Shown in pieces: positions 42,567-50,678 of a stretch of DNA of 64,000 nucleotides; within the stretch, counting starts at the first letter, position 1; the number at the start of each line of letters is the position of its first letter. The DNA lies in assembly GCF_963360655.1 (NCBI RefSeq), contig NZ_OY725712.1:248001-312000 (forward strand), written 5' to 3'. The stretch is from Collinsella aerofaciens. GTDB taxonomy: Bacteria; Actinomycetota; Coriobacteriia; Coriobacteriales; Coriobacteriaceae. The position numbers and the translations under genes are program-made. The notes below the pieces were generated by a model. That model was given only the letters and a program-made list of their open reading frames with translations. It was not told the DNA's origin and did not search any database.

Positions 42567-43688
42567 TTACAGGTACTTGCGCCAATCGTCATCGTCCTCA
42601 TCGTCCTCGGCGGCAGCCTGGGCCTGCTCGGCGGCACGGGCGGCCGCGGCGCGGGCGGCAACCTGAGCATAGGACTCCTCGTTACGCTCGGGGAAGCATG
42701 CCAACACGTGCTCAAACTTGGCGAAGTCATCATCCCAGCGCGTAGAAGGCACGGCAAAGAACACCTGTTTGACCTTAAAGTCGCCCGACGCGAGCTCCTT
42801 ACGGAAGAGCTCGGCTACGGCCTCGGCATCAAAGCCGTTATTGTCGCAGCCCCAAGCACCCAGCACGAGCTTCTCGCGACCCAGCTCATCGCAGATGGCA
42901 AGGACAAAGCGAATACGGTCGCGCAGGGCATCCAACAGGGCGCCGTCGCTCACGCGGTACTCCTGACGGGCACGCTTGACGTTGGGCGCGGCGGCGACGA
43001 TCACGTCGGCATACGCATGTACATGGTTGCGGTCGAAGCGCACGGCGGGCACCACCAGCGCACGATTACGGTACAGCTCGCAGTTGATGTTGCGGCGGCG
43101 GTTCTCGCCGTACCACTTGCGCTGCTTGTCGAGCACGTTGTACAGGTACGAATCGGCGCAGAGCGTCGCCTCCTGGCCCAGGTAGCCCTGGATGTAGCCA
43201 CCGCCAGGGTTGGTGAACGAGGCAAAGGCAAGCACGGCCATATCGCAGAACTGCGCATAGCCGCGGCCGTTATCGAGGATTGCCTGCGTAGCGGAGGCAT
43301 CAAGCACAGTGACCTCGGGCAGGACCGGAGCAGCCTCCTCCGCGGGCGCGGACTCAGCCTCGTCGGCCGACCCGGTGGACTCGAGCGCCACCTCGGACTC
43401 GACCGCAGTCTCCACCTCGGCAGCCTCAGCAGCCTCGACGTCCTCGGCAACCTGCTCCTCGGCAGCCGCCGCCTTCTGGGCCTTGACCTTCATCGCCGCG
43501 ACAAAACCGGCAGGCATACCATCGAACTCGCGCACGCCGGCAAGCGAACGCTCGATGTCCTTGGCGCAGGCCTCGGACACAGCCGCCACATGGCGCTCGG
43601 CGGCCTTGGCACGCGTCTCGCGCTTGGGATTGGGCTGACCCGCTCGGTTAGACCTGCGGTTATGGTTCCTGTTGTCGACATCTGCCAT
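42567..43688 (-). CDS. TIGR02452-type PARG-like macrodomain protein
   Basis: Protein of 373 residues. The catalytic region FTNPGGGYIQGYLGQEATLC (about 152-171) matches the GGG-x6-8-QE(E) loop of poly(ADP-ribose) glycohydrolases, and LVLGAWGCDNNGFD and VFFAVPSTR are the conserved ends of the microbial PARG/DUF2263 domain. Between the N-terminal segment (RETRAKAAERH) and the catalytic core is a 50-residue Ala/Glu-rich insertion, and the C-terminus ends in a second Ala-rich and acidic tail. It probably removes ADP-ribose from proteins or nucleic acid. AAAGGTGG precedes the ATG. Confidence 0.82.
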   Translation of the reverse strand: MADVDNRNHNRRSNRAGQPNPKRETRAKAAERHVAAVSEACAKDIERSLAGVREFDGMPAGFVAAMKVKAQKAAAAEEQVAEDVEAAEAAEVETAVESEVALESTGSADEAESAPAEEAAPVLPEVTVLDASATQAILDNGRGYAQFCDMAVLAFASFTNPGGGYIQGYLGQEATLCADSYLYNVLDKQRKWYGENRRRNINCELYRNRALVVPAVRFDRNHVHAYADVIVAAAPNVKRARQEYRVSDGALLDALRDRIRFVLAICDELGREKLVLGAWGCDNNGFDAEAVAELFRKELASGDFKVKQVFFAVPSTRWDDDFAKFEHVLACFPERNEESYAQVAARAAAARAAEQAQAAAEDDEDDDDWRKYL

Positions 43689-43753
43689 ACGTGGCCACCT
43701 TTCCTGTCGCTGCCGCTATCGGCTTTTTCCCATCCATCATACCCCGCCGCGCA

Positions 43754-43783
43754 CAAAAAAGACGGCCCCGAAGGACCGCCTTT
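43754..43783 (-). terminator. Terminator of the Bax-inhibitor-1 gene
   Basis: Minus strand AGGCGGTCC pairs with GGGGCCGTCT (some wobble) and is followed by TTTTTTG, about 50 bases after the stop. Confidence 0.75.
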
Positions 43784-43829
43784 CGTATCGTTTTACCGTG
43801 TCCGGCAGGAAGCGTCGCAATGCCGCGCT

Positions 43830-44525
43830 TTAATCGCGACGGCCGAGGATGTTCAGAATGCGCAGGAACACGTTGATAATGTCCACGAACAGGTTAGACG
43901 CCATGAGCACCGCATTGGGCAGCGTGGGCGGCACCGTCGTGGCAACATAGGTGTCGTAGCCAATAAAGCCGGCGAACACCACGATCACGATCAGGTCGGT
44001 GATGGTCTGCGAGACACCCATGAACATCAGCACGATCTCAACCAGAATCGTGGCAAGCAGGATGCCAAAGCCGATGCCATACACACGCTGGAAGAACTTG
44101 GGGAAGGTCACGCCCAGCGCACCGAAGACAAAGGTGATGGCAGCGGTGGCGATAAAGGCGGTGTTGATAGTGGGCAGGTCATAGTTGGCAAGGCCAAACG
44201 ACGCGGTCAGGCCAAAGGTGCTCGCAAAGATCACGTAACCCACGAGCGACAGGCCCACGGACTGCTTGCCCGCAGCAGCCGACATCATGACGATACCGAC
44301 AATAGTCAGGATAAACGAGCCAAAGACCAGCGGCAAAGCGGCGCCGCTCATCATCATGCGGGCAAACGCCATGGTGCTCGTAAAGTAAGCACCGGCGCCC
44401 ATGGCGCAAAAGCCCAAGAAGATGAGAGCAGACATGGCGAGATTGTACGCGCGCGGCGACATCTCCTTGGCGCGACTTGCGCCGGTCTCGATGGGGCCGT
44501 TCTGATAGCCCTGGATATCGTTCAT
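43830..44525 (-). CDS. Bax inhibitor-1/YccA family membrane protein
   Basis: Protein of 231 residues with seven predicted helices and the family C-terminal pattern FAGFIGYDTYVAT followed by LFVDIINVFLRILNILGRRD. Bacterial members such as YetJ conduct calcium in a pH-dependent manner; YccA interacts with FtsH. AAAGGACG precedes the ATG at 44525. Monocistronic with its own terminator. Confidence 0.9.
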   Translation of the reverse strand: MNDIQGYQNGPIETGASRAKEMSPRAYNLAMSALIFLGFCAMGAGAYFTSTMAFARMMMSGAALPLVFGSFILTIVGIVMMSAAAGKQSVGLSLVGYVIFASTFGLTASFGLANYDLPTINTAFIATAAITFVFGALGVTFPKFFQRVYGIGFGILLATILVEIVLMFMGVSQTITDLIVIVVFAGFIGYDTYVATTVPPTLPNAVLMASNLFVDIINVFLRILNILGRRD

Positions 44526-44603
44526 ACTTCGTCCTTTCAAAAAGCGCACGACAGCGCCGTAGGTGACAAGATTCCTGCCATTGTACCCGAATGCCGCACG
44601 TCC

Positions 44604-44942
44604 TTACCTACGGCGCTCGCCCTCAAGCGTACGATCAAAGGCCCAGACCCACCAACGCATCACGTGCGCCTGCGAGCCGTCCGCCCGCTCGCGCGTCTGG
44701 TCCTCCAGATACAACTCGGTCGCGTGCCCGCCAAAACGCACCTTATATGTTGCCGTACGGATGCCGTGGACCATCAGGCCAAACCCAGTGGTCGAGATAA
44801 TTTCGTCGATCGTAAAACAACGGCCGTCGACCCAGCAGACGGTGACCGGCACGACCTGTCCGCCCGCGAGGATGCGAGCCACGACGTCCACATACTGCTT
44901 GTGCACGCGCCGAGTTTTGCCGTCTGTCTGTCGATATTCCAT
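44604..44942 (-). CDS. Hypothetical protein, 112 residues
   Basis: Small soluble protein starting MEYRQTDGKTRRVHK. It reads as a compact beta-rich domain (VVPVTVCWVDGRCFTIDEII, shown as PVTVCWVDGRCFTIDEI, and TATYKVRFGGHATELYLED) ending in MRWWVWAFDRT. The layout resembles small actinobacterial proteins of the DUF6504 kind, but I cannot confirm this. The start is uncertain: AGAGGG is almost adjacent to ATG 44942, and an alternative ATG at 44963 lacks an SD. Confidence 0.6.
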   Translation of the reverse strand: MEYRQTDGKTRRVHKQYVDVVARILAGGQVVPVTVCWVDGRCFTIDEIISTTGFGLMVHGIRTATYKVRFGGHATELYLEDQTRERADGSQAHVMRWWVWAFDRTLEGERRR

Positions 44943-45192
44943 GCCCTCTATTATCGAACGCATGTTTGCATGTTGTAAAGCGAACAGACTGTGGTTTTGG
45001 GGTGTTGGGGCGCGCACGCGTGTCCTCATGGCGTGTTAGCAAAAAGAATACCCGCGGTCAACAGGGCTAATATTCAATTTTAGTGCCAAAAAATTCACTT
45101 CTCCCATCAGAACTCGGTAAAGAAACCCACAGGAGGTGATACGATTTATCATGTTTTTGTAACGTGTCTGCAAACTTCGAGAAAGCCCATAT

Positions 45193-46242
45193 ATGGACGT
45201 AACGTTCTCAACCTTCCTCGGCCAAATTATGTCGAACCCAGTCCTTGCCGTCACCGTGATTCTCGCGCTCGGCGCCATCTTCGTCAACGGATGGACCGAC
45301 GCGCCCAACGCCATCGCGACCTGCGTCACTACGCGTTGCATGCCCGCCCGCGCCGCCATTCTCATGAGCGCCGCATTCAACTTCTTGGGCGTGCTCATCA
45401 TGACGCACTTTAACGCGAGCGTCGCCAACACCATCTCACATATCGTCGACTTTGGCGGAAACAGCACCATGGCGCTTGCCTGTCTGTGCGCGGCGCTGTT
45501 CTCCATCGTCGTCTACGGTGCCACGGCATCGCGTTTTGGTATCCCCACCTCCCAAAGCCACAGCCTTATCGCCGGCCTGACCGGTGCCGCTATCGCCCTC
45601 GGCGGCGCGAACAGCGTCAACGTCCACGAGTGGATGAAGGTCATCTACGGCCTGGCGCTCTCCATCGGCCTGGGCTTTGTCATGGGCTGGATCCTGTGCA
45701 AACTCGTCTCGATTCTGTTTGCCGCCGCCAATAGGCGACGTGCCAATGTCTTCTTTAAATACGCTCAGATCGCGAGTGCCGCGGCCATGAGCTTTATGCA
45801 TGGCGCGCAGGATGGACAGAAGTTCATCGGCGTGCTCTTTTTGGGCGTGGCCTTCGCCAACGGCCAGACGAGCGTCGGCGATGCCGGCATCCCCATCTGG
45901 ATCATGTTGCTGTGCTCGGCCACCATGGGCATCGGCACCAGCGTGGGCGGCGAGCGCATCATCAAGTCCGTCGGCCAGAGCATGGTCAAGCTCGAGAAGT
46001 ATCAGGGATTCTCCGCCGACCTCGCGGGCGCCGCGAATCTGCTGCTTGCCACCCTTACCGGTATCCCCGTGTCCTCCACCCACATCAAGACCTGCGCCAT
46101 CATGGGCGTCGGTGCCGTCAAGCGCCTTTCGGCCATCAACTTCGGCGTGGTCAAGGACATGATGTTCACCTGGTTCTTCACCTTCCCCGCCTGCGGACTC
46201 ATCAGCTTTGTCATGGCCAAGCTGTTCATGATGTTCATCTAG
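45193..46242 (+). CDS. pit: Low-affinity inorganic phosphate transporter, PiT family
   Basis: Membrane protein of 349 residues with about ten helices. The duplicated PiT signatures are GWTDAPNAIATCVTTR near residue 33 and TGIPVSSTHIKTCA near residue 295. It imports phosphate with a cation. The following DUF47 gene is its usual partner. The ribosome binding site is weak (GAAAG); a stronger AGGAGGTGAT lies 60 bases upstream without an attached ORF. Confidence 0.92.
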   Translation: MDVTFSTFLGQIMSNPVLAVTVILALGAIFVNGWTDAPNAIATCVTTRCMPARAAILMSAAFNFLGVLIMTHFNASVANTISHIVDFGGNSTMALACLCAALFSIVVYGATASRFGIPTSQSHSLIAGLTGAAIALGGANSVNVHEWMKVIYGLALSIGLGFVMGWILCKLVSILFAAANRRRANVFFKYAQIASAAAMSFMHGAQDGQKFIGVLFLGVAFANGQTSVGDAGIPIWIMLLCSATMGIGTSVGGERIIKSVGQSMVKLEKYQGFSADLAGAANLLLATLTGIPVSSTHIKTCAIMGVGAVKRLSAINFGVVKDMMFTWFFTFPACGLISFVMAKLFMMFI

Positions 46243-46309
46243 TCAAACCGAGCGTCCATCCGGACCGTAATACCTCGCCCACCCGACTTCGCCTCGAAAG
46301 GACCCACTC

Positions 46310-46933
46310 ATGGCAAAGAAACCCGATTCGTTCTACTTCGACAACTACGTCGCCTGCGCCGACCTTGCCGTCCAGGCCGCTGAGCTGCTCACCAAGATTT
46401 TCGAGAACTTCGATCCCGCAAGGATTCACGATATGCTCAACAAGATGCACGCGATCGAGCATGCGGCCGATAAGAAGCACCATGAGCTTGAGGACGCTCT
46501 GCTCACGGCCTTTATCACCCCGCTTGAGCGCGAGGACCTGGACCTGATGAGCTGCTCGCTCGACACCGTACTCGATCGTATCGAGGGCGTCGTGCAGCGC
46601 GTCTACTTCACCAACATCCAGAGCATCCATCCCGATGCCATCGTGATCGCCCACAAGGTGACCGACGCCTGCCGCGCCATGAAGGACCTGATGGTCGAGC
46701 TGCCCAACTACCGCAAGTCCAAGACCCTGCGCGAACTCGTCATCCAGATCAACACGATTGAGTCCGAGGCCGACGAGCTCTACATCAACGCTATGCGCAA
46801 CCTGCACGTCAACGGCAAGGACCCGCTCGAGGTCATCGCCTGGCGTGACGTTTACGCCTTCCTGGAGTACTGCGCTGACTGCTGTGAGAATGTGGCTGAT
46901 GTTGTGGATTCGATTGTCATGAAGAACAGTTAA
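46310..46933 (+). CDS. DUF47 PhoU-like regulator of the PiT transporter
   Basis: Helical protein of 207 residues of the DUF47/YkaA family, distantly related to PhoU. Motifs AIEHAADKKHHELEDAL and EREDLDLMSCSLDTVLDRIEG (given in part as EREDLDLMSCSLDTVLDR) are typical. GAAAGG precedes the ATG. Located 67 bases after pit, as in many bacteria, where it is thought to modulate phosphate uptake. Confidence 0.9.
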   Translation: MAKKPDSFYFDNYVACADLAVQAAELLTKIFENFDPARIHDMLNKMHAIEHAADKKHHELEDALLTAFITPLEREDLDLMSCSLDTVLDRIEGVVQRVYFTNIQSIHPDAIVIAHKVTDACRAMKDLMVELPNYRKSKTLRELVIQINTIESEADELYINAMRNLHVNGKDPLEVIAWRDVYAFLEYCADCCENVADVVDSIVMKNS

Positions 46934-46965
46934 TTGGGGTACGTGTCCCGGCGGTCGCGGGCCCG

Positions 46966-47125
46966 ACCACTAATAACCTTTTTCACTCCGGCTGCAAGCA
47001 GAGTCGTTCAAAAGCGGTTAATTAGTGGTACGCGTCCCACCGGCGAAGGCCCGGCACCTATTTGCTTTCTCACTCCGGCTGCGTGGCAGAGTCGTTCGAA
47101 AGTAAATAGGTGTCGGGCCTTCGCC
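46966..47125. repeat. Two tandem inverted repeats with a shared loop core
   Basis: Unit 1 (46966-47029) has arms ACCACTAATAACC/GGTTAATTAGTGGT; unit 2 (47042-47125) has arms GGCGAAGGCCCGGCACC.../ complement ending GGGCCTTCGCC. The arms are unrelated, yet both loops carry TCACTCCGGCTGC...GCAGAGTCGTTC. Each unit is preceded by GTACGYGTCCC. Confidence 0.82.
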
Positions 47126-47298
47126 TTACGTATCACCATTGGGAACCTGGGCTAATAGGCGGAATGCATGGTGGCTTTGGTTGAAAGCGTCTTTGGCATC
47201 AGTCATGACTTTGGGCAGCGCTGAGCGTTTGGCTGAATGTTGCTCTGGGTACCCTTTGGTTGTCTTTTATTTCGTTATTAAATTGTTGGAGGGCTTGT
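47126..47298 (+). other. Leader region of the nitroreductase gene
   Basis: T- and G-rich sequence unlike the surrounding genes, containing no supported ORF. The compositional bias continues into the first half of the nitroreductase gene. Confidence 0.4.
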
Positions 47299-47829
47299 AT
47301 GTCTTATTTGGATCTGGCTCGGGGTCGGTATTCTTGTCGTGAATTTCAGGATCGTTCTGTTGAGCAAGCTGTTGTGGATGCCATTGTTGAGGCTGGGCGG
47401 ATTGCTCCTTCTGCTTGTAATAATCATCCTTCTCGTGTGATGGTGCTGGATACGCCTGAGCTTCTGGAGAAGGCTGCTGCTTGTCAGCCTCGGTTTGCTC
47501 GTGATGGATCTATCTTTGGCGCTCCGCTCATCTTCCTTATTTGTAGCGTTACCGAAGACGCTTGGGTGCGCCCGTATGACCAGATGAATTCCAGTGAAAT
47601 CGATACGTCCATAGTGTGCGATCAGATGATGATGGAGGCCACCGAGCAGGGCCTGGGAACGTGCTGGGTATGCCATTTTAAGCCCGAGGTGGCACAGGAG
47701 CAGTTCAACCTGCCCGAGGGCGTCTATCCCTATCACATGCTCGTCTGCGGATATCCTGCCGACCACATCGCCGACCCCGAGCATCGCGAGGCCCGTACCA
47801 TTCCCCTCTCCGACTTCCTCCTCAAGTAG
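47299..47829 (+). CDS. Nitroreductase family FMN protein
   Basis: Oxidoreductase of 176 residues binding FMN. The N-terminal RYSCREFQDRSVEQ and IAPSACNNHPSRVMV are FMN-phosphate binding motifs; GLGTCWVCHFKPE is the conserved glycine region. TTGGAGGG precedes the ATG at 47299. Codon use changes inside the gene: the first 70 or so codons mostly end in T, the rest mostly in C or G as in the neighbours. Substrate unknown. Confidence 0.87.
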   Translation: MSYLDLARGRYSCREFQDRSVEQAVVDAIVEAGRIAPSACNNHPSRVMVLDTPELLEKAAACQPRFARDGSIFGAPLIFLICSVTEDAWVRPYDQMNSSEIDTSIVCDQMMMEATEQGLGTCWVCHFKPEVAQEQFNLPEGVYPYHMLVCGYPADHIADPEHREARTIPLSDFLLK

Positions 47830-47876
47830 ATTTTGGGACATGCCCTAAAACCTATCCTTGACCGCTCACCGGTTCG

Positions 47877-47914
47877 CCGAGTTCTGCGCCACTATGTGCA
47901 GGGCTCGGTTTTTT
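47877..47914 (+). terminator. Nitroreductase terminator
   Basis: CCGAGTTCTGC and GCAGGGCTCGG arms (two G-U pairs) followed by TTTTTT. Confidence 0.85.
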
Positions 47915-47938
47915 ATGTTGCGCGCCCCGGTACAGTCA

Positions 47939-47969
47939 TAAAAAAGGACCCGCAAGCTGCGGGTCCTTT
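47939..47969 (-). terminator. divIVA terminator
   Basis: Minus strand GGACCCGCA and TGCGGGTCC arms followed by TTTTTTATG, closing the long division gene block. Confidence 0.9.
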
Positions 47970-47995
47970 CTAGGCACTAAATTGTAGGCCGAATG

Positions 47996-48670
47996 TTAGT
48001 CCAGGTCGTCGGCAGCGAAGTTGTCGATCGGGGCGAAGGGATCGGCCACGGGGACAACCGGGTCAGCGACGGGCAGCGGCTCGGCGGGAACAGTCACCGC
48101 AGGAGAAGCGGCAGAACCGACCGGCGTGGAGGCCATGAGGTCGGCCGGGAAGGAGTTCTGGGCATCGTCCATGAAGTGCTGGATGAGCTTGAGATACTCG
48201 GCCTTGAACTCCTCACGAGAAGCCTTGAGACGATCGATCTCCTCGAGCTCAGCCTGCTTTTCGGTCAGAGCCTGGCGGATAACCTCGCGGGCCTTGGCGT
48301 CAGCCTCGTTGCGAATACGCTCAGCGTTCTCATTGGCATCGTTGACGATGGTCTCAGCGGTCTGCTGGGCAGCGATCAGGGCAGCGGAAATCTGGCGCTC
48401 CTGAGCGGAGAAGTCAGGGGCGGGAGCAGCCACGGGGGCGGCAGGAACGGCCTGGGCGGGGGCATCCTGAGCCTGGGCAAGCTGAGCCTGCGCATCGGCA
48501 AGCTGCTGCTCGGTAGCAGTCAGACGACCCTTAAGGTCGACGATCTTAGCGAGCATAGCGTCAACCTCAGAGGACAGCGTCTCCAAGAAGACGTCGACCT
48601 CGGCAGGATCGTAGCCACGCTTGGCCTCAGAGAAAGTCTGAGCCTGGATGTCTGCAGGGGTAATAGCCAT
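47996..48670 (-). CDS. divIVA: DivIVA domain cell-division/polarity protein
   Basis: Protein of 224 residues. The N-terminal membrane-binding domain starts MAITPADIQAQTFSEAKRGYDPAEVD, shown in part as ITPADIQAQTFSEAKRGYD, then two coiled-coil stretches (about 30-65 and 90-160) separated by an Ala/Pro linker. DivIVA binds curved membrane at septa and poles and recruits division or polar growth factors. AAAAAGGAG precedes the ATG. Last gene of the cluster. Confidence 0.92.
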   Translation of the reverse strand: MAITPADIQAQTFSEAKRGYDPAEVDVFLETLSSEVDAMLAKIVDLKGRLTATEQQLADAQAQLAQAQDAPAQAVPAAPVAAPAPDFSAQERQISAALIAAQQTAETIVNDANENAERIRNEADAKAREVIRQALTEKQAELEEIDRLKASREEFKAEYLKLIQHFMDDAQNSFPADLMASTPVGSAASPAVTVPAEPLPVADPVVPVADPFAPIDNFAADDLD

Positions 48671-48731
48671 AACAAGTCTCCTTTTTCATCGCCTCGGCGC
48701 TACACGCCCGACGTAAGTTACTAAGTCAGTT

Positions 48732-49013
48732 CTACACGAGTATACCTATAAGAAGCTGCAGAACCAGCCTCTGCACCAACTGCAACGCAATAATCGCAAC
48801 GACCGGTGAAAAATCGACGCCGCCCATGGGCGGGATAAACCGGCGGAACAAATTGAGCCAAGGGCCGCACACACTATCAAGAACGGCGGCGATATCCTGT
48901 AGCAATCCGCCCTGCTTCATAGGGATCCACGTCATAAGGCAGTAGACCACGATGAGCGTGGAGTAAAAGTTGAACAGCGTATTGACCAGCTGGACAATGG
49001 TGTAGATGTTGAT
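48732..49013 (-). CDS. yggT: YggT/YlmG family membrane protein with unclear start codon
   Basis: Two-helix membrane protein of about 93 residues associated with sepF and divIVA. Conserved VCGPWLNLFRRFIPPMGGVDFSP and the second helix are clear (given in part as PWLNLFRRFIPPMGG). The first helix NIYTIVQLVNTLFNFYSTLIV is coded upstream of the first in-frame GTG (48950), behind a good GAGGAG (49020-49025), but no ATG, GTG or TTG lies between. ATC at 49013 has ideal SD spacing and ATT at 49019 is adjacent. The annotated start is therefore a proposal. sepF ends 21 bases upstream. Confidence 0.75.
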   Translation of the reverse strand: MNIYTIVQLVNTLFNFYSTLIVVYCLMTWIPMKQGGLLQDIAAVLDSVCGPWLNLFRRFIPPMGGVDFSPVVAIIALQLVQRLVLQLLIGILV

Positions 49014-49034
49014 GAGAATCTCCTCGTCTTGTCT

Positions 49035-49760
49035 TTACTTAAGGTAGCCGTCGGCACGGAGCTTTTTGAGGTCCGAATCCTTGACCTCGCAACCGGCGGG
49101 CAGCACCATAAACACGCGATCGCCCACCTCTTTGACTGTGGCACCCAGGCCGCAGGCAAAGCCGTAAGAGAAGTCCAGGACGCGCTTGGCGACCTCGGTA
49201 CGAACGCCCACAAAAATCAGCGCGACAGGCTGCTTGGTGCGCACACGGCGCACGACGGTCTCCACGTCGTCATAGCTCTCGGGGCGCAGGACATAGGCCG
49301 GCAGCTGCGGCGTAGCGTTGATGATGTTGCTCGCATACGCCGAGGCATCGCTCGGTGAGGGAGCAGGTGCGGGGGCAGCAGCGCGGGCACGTGTGCTCTC
49401 GGCGTAGCTCGACGGCGTGTCGTAGGCACCGGGACGATAACCGCCCGCAACCGTCTCCTGCGAGCGCGATGGCGGGTTGTAGGTCGTAGCGTGGCGAGAA
49501 TCGTCGCCGACCAGCTGACCGGAGCGCGTGTACACGGCCACCGACTCGGCCTCGCCGCGGCGCGTCTGACCCAACAGGCCGTTGCTCGGCTCGTCCTGGG
49601 TGTAGAAGCCCTCGCCCGAGGCACCGCTGTAACCGTTATTCTGGTAGCCGTCGTCATAGCCATCATCGTAGCCGTAGTCGTCGTCCTGACCATAACCCTG
49701 GTCGTAACCCTGCTGGCCGCCCAGGTGCATCTTATTTTTAATCTCGTCAAGGAAGCCCAT
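49035..49760 (-). CDS. sepF: Cell division protein SepF
   Basis: Protein of 241 residues that tethers FtsZ to the membrane and aligns its filaments. The N-terminal amphipathic anchor MGFLDEIKNKMHL is followed by a Gly/Tyr/Asp-rich stretch (about 15-45), a long flexible linker, and the conserved SepF domain from about 150 (VLRPESYDDVETVVRRV, FSYGFACGLGATVKEVGDR). ATG at 49760 follows GAGAGGAC. In bacteria lacking FtsA, SepF is the main FtsZ anchor; no ftsA is seen here. Confidence 0.93.
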   Translation of the reverse strand: MGFLDEIKNKMHLGGQQGYDQGYGQDDDYGYDDGYDDGYQNNGYSGASGEGFYTQDEPSNGLLGQTRRGEAESVAVYTRSGQLVGDDSRHATTYNPPSRSQETVAGGYRPGAYDTPSSYAESTRARAAAPAPAPSPSDASAYASNIINATPQLPAYVLRPESYDDVETVVRRVRTKQPVALIFVGVRTEVAKRVLDFSYGFACGLGATVKEVGDRVFMVLPAGCEVKDSDLKKLRADGYLK

Positions 49761-49820
49761 GGTTGTGTCCTCTCGCGGTTTAGTGCAGGCGCTCTGATAA
49801 TCAGTGCGCACTTCAGAGCC

Positions 49821-50558
49821 TTATTTTACTGCAAACTCCGGGCTAAATACTACCCTGCCCAGGCGAACGAGCGTAGAGCCTTCCTCAAGAGCAGGCTCAA
49901 AGTCCTCGCTCATGCCGCAGGAAAGTTCGGGCAGGCTCAGATCGGAGTGCGTCGCCTCAAGCTCATCCCTTAATTCGCGAAGTCCGGCAAAAGTGCGGCG
50001 CGCCACATTCTTATTCCCCCGGGGCGCCATAGTCATAAGGCCCTGCACACAAATTCCCTCAAGCTCCGCAAGCTCACCTGCGGCGTCTCGGACCTCGTCG
50101 GGCGAAAAGCCGCCCTTGGACTCCTCGCCGCTCACATTGACCTCGATCAGCACACGCTGGGGGCCGGAGAGCTCGCCCGCCTCAATCTTGCGGACCGCAC
50201 GGCTCGAGATAGCCTGAGCCAAATGCAGCGATCCCACCGAATGAATCAGCTCGGCCGAGCCCAGAACCGCATTGATCTTGTTGGTCTGCAGGTTGCCGAT
50301 CATATCGAAGCGCACCTCGGGTAGCTCCGGATGCTCTACGAGGCCCGCAAGCTTGCGAACGAGCTCCTGCGGGCGGTTCTCGGCAAAATGGCGATACCCC
50401 GCCTGAATAGCGGCAACGGTCTCATCAACGCCAACAGTCTTGGAGACGGCAATCAGGCGCGCGGCATCGTGGGGACGGCCCGCGCGATCGAGTGCTGCAT
50501 AAAAACATTCGAGAATCTGCTCGCGGCGAGCGCGTATCAAGTCCAAATAGTTATCCAT
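49821..50558 (-). CDS. ylmE: YggS/YlmE PLP homeostasis protein
   Basis: Protein of 245 residues with an alanine-racemase-like barrel binding PLP. The PLP lysine is in LIAVSKTVGVDE near residue 35, and FAENRPQELVRK, FDMIGNLQTNKI and GLMTMAPRG are conserved. It buffers free PLP. GGAGGCG precedes the ATG at 50558. Part of the ylm cluster; a hairpin separates it from phoU upstream. Confidence 0.9.
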   Translation of the reverse strand: MDNYLDLIRARREQILECFYAALDRAGRPHDAARLIAVSKTVGVDETVAAIQAGYRHFAENRPQELVRKLAGLVEHPELPEVRFDMIGNLQTNKINAVLGSAELIHSVGSLHLAQAISSRAVRKIEAGELSGPQRVLIEVNVSGEESKGGFSPDEVRDAAGELAELEGICVQGLMTMAPRGNKNVARRTFAGLRELRDELEATHSDLSLPELSCGMSEDFEPALEEGSTLVRLGRVVFSPEFAVK

Positions 50559-50608
50559 TGCCAATCGCCTCCGCAGACAGCCAAACAAGTAGTCCCATGC
50601 TAACGCAA

Positions 50609-50640
50609 GAGCGCGGCCTCGCATGTGCAAGGCCGCGCTC
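50609..50640 (-). terminator. Hairpin between phoU and ylmE
   Basis: GAGCGCGGCCT and AGGCCGCGCTC arms, 11 bp, with a weak TTGCGTT tail on the minus strand. Could partly separate the pst-phoU transcript from ylmE-sepF. Confidence 0.5.
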
Positions 50641-50678
50641 ACTTAGGTATTTACAATCTTTCGACGAACGGGGCCGCC

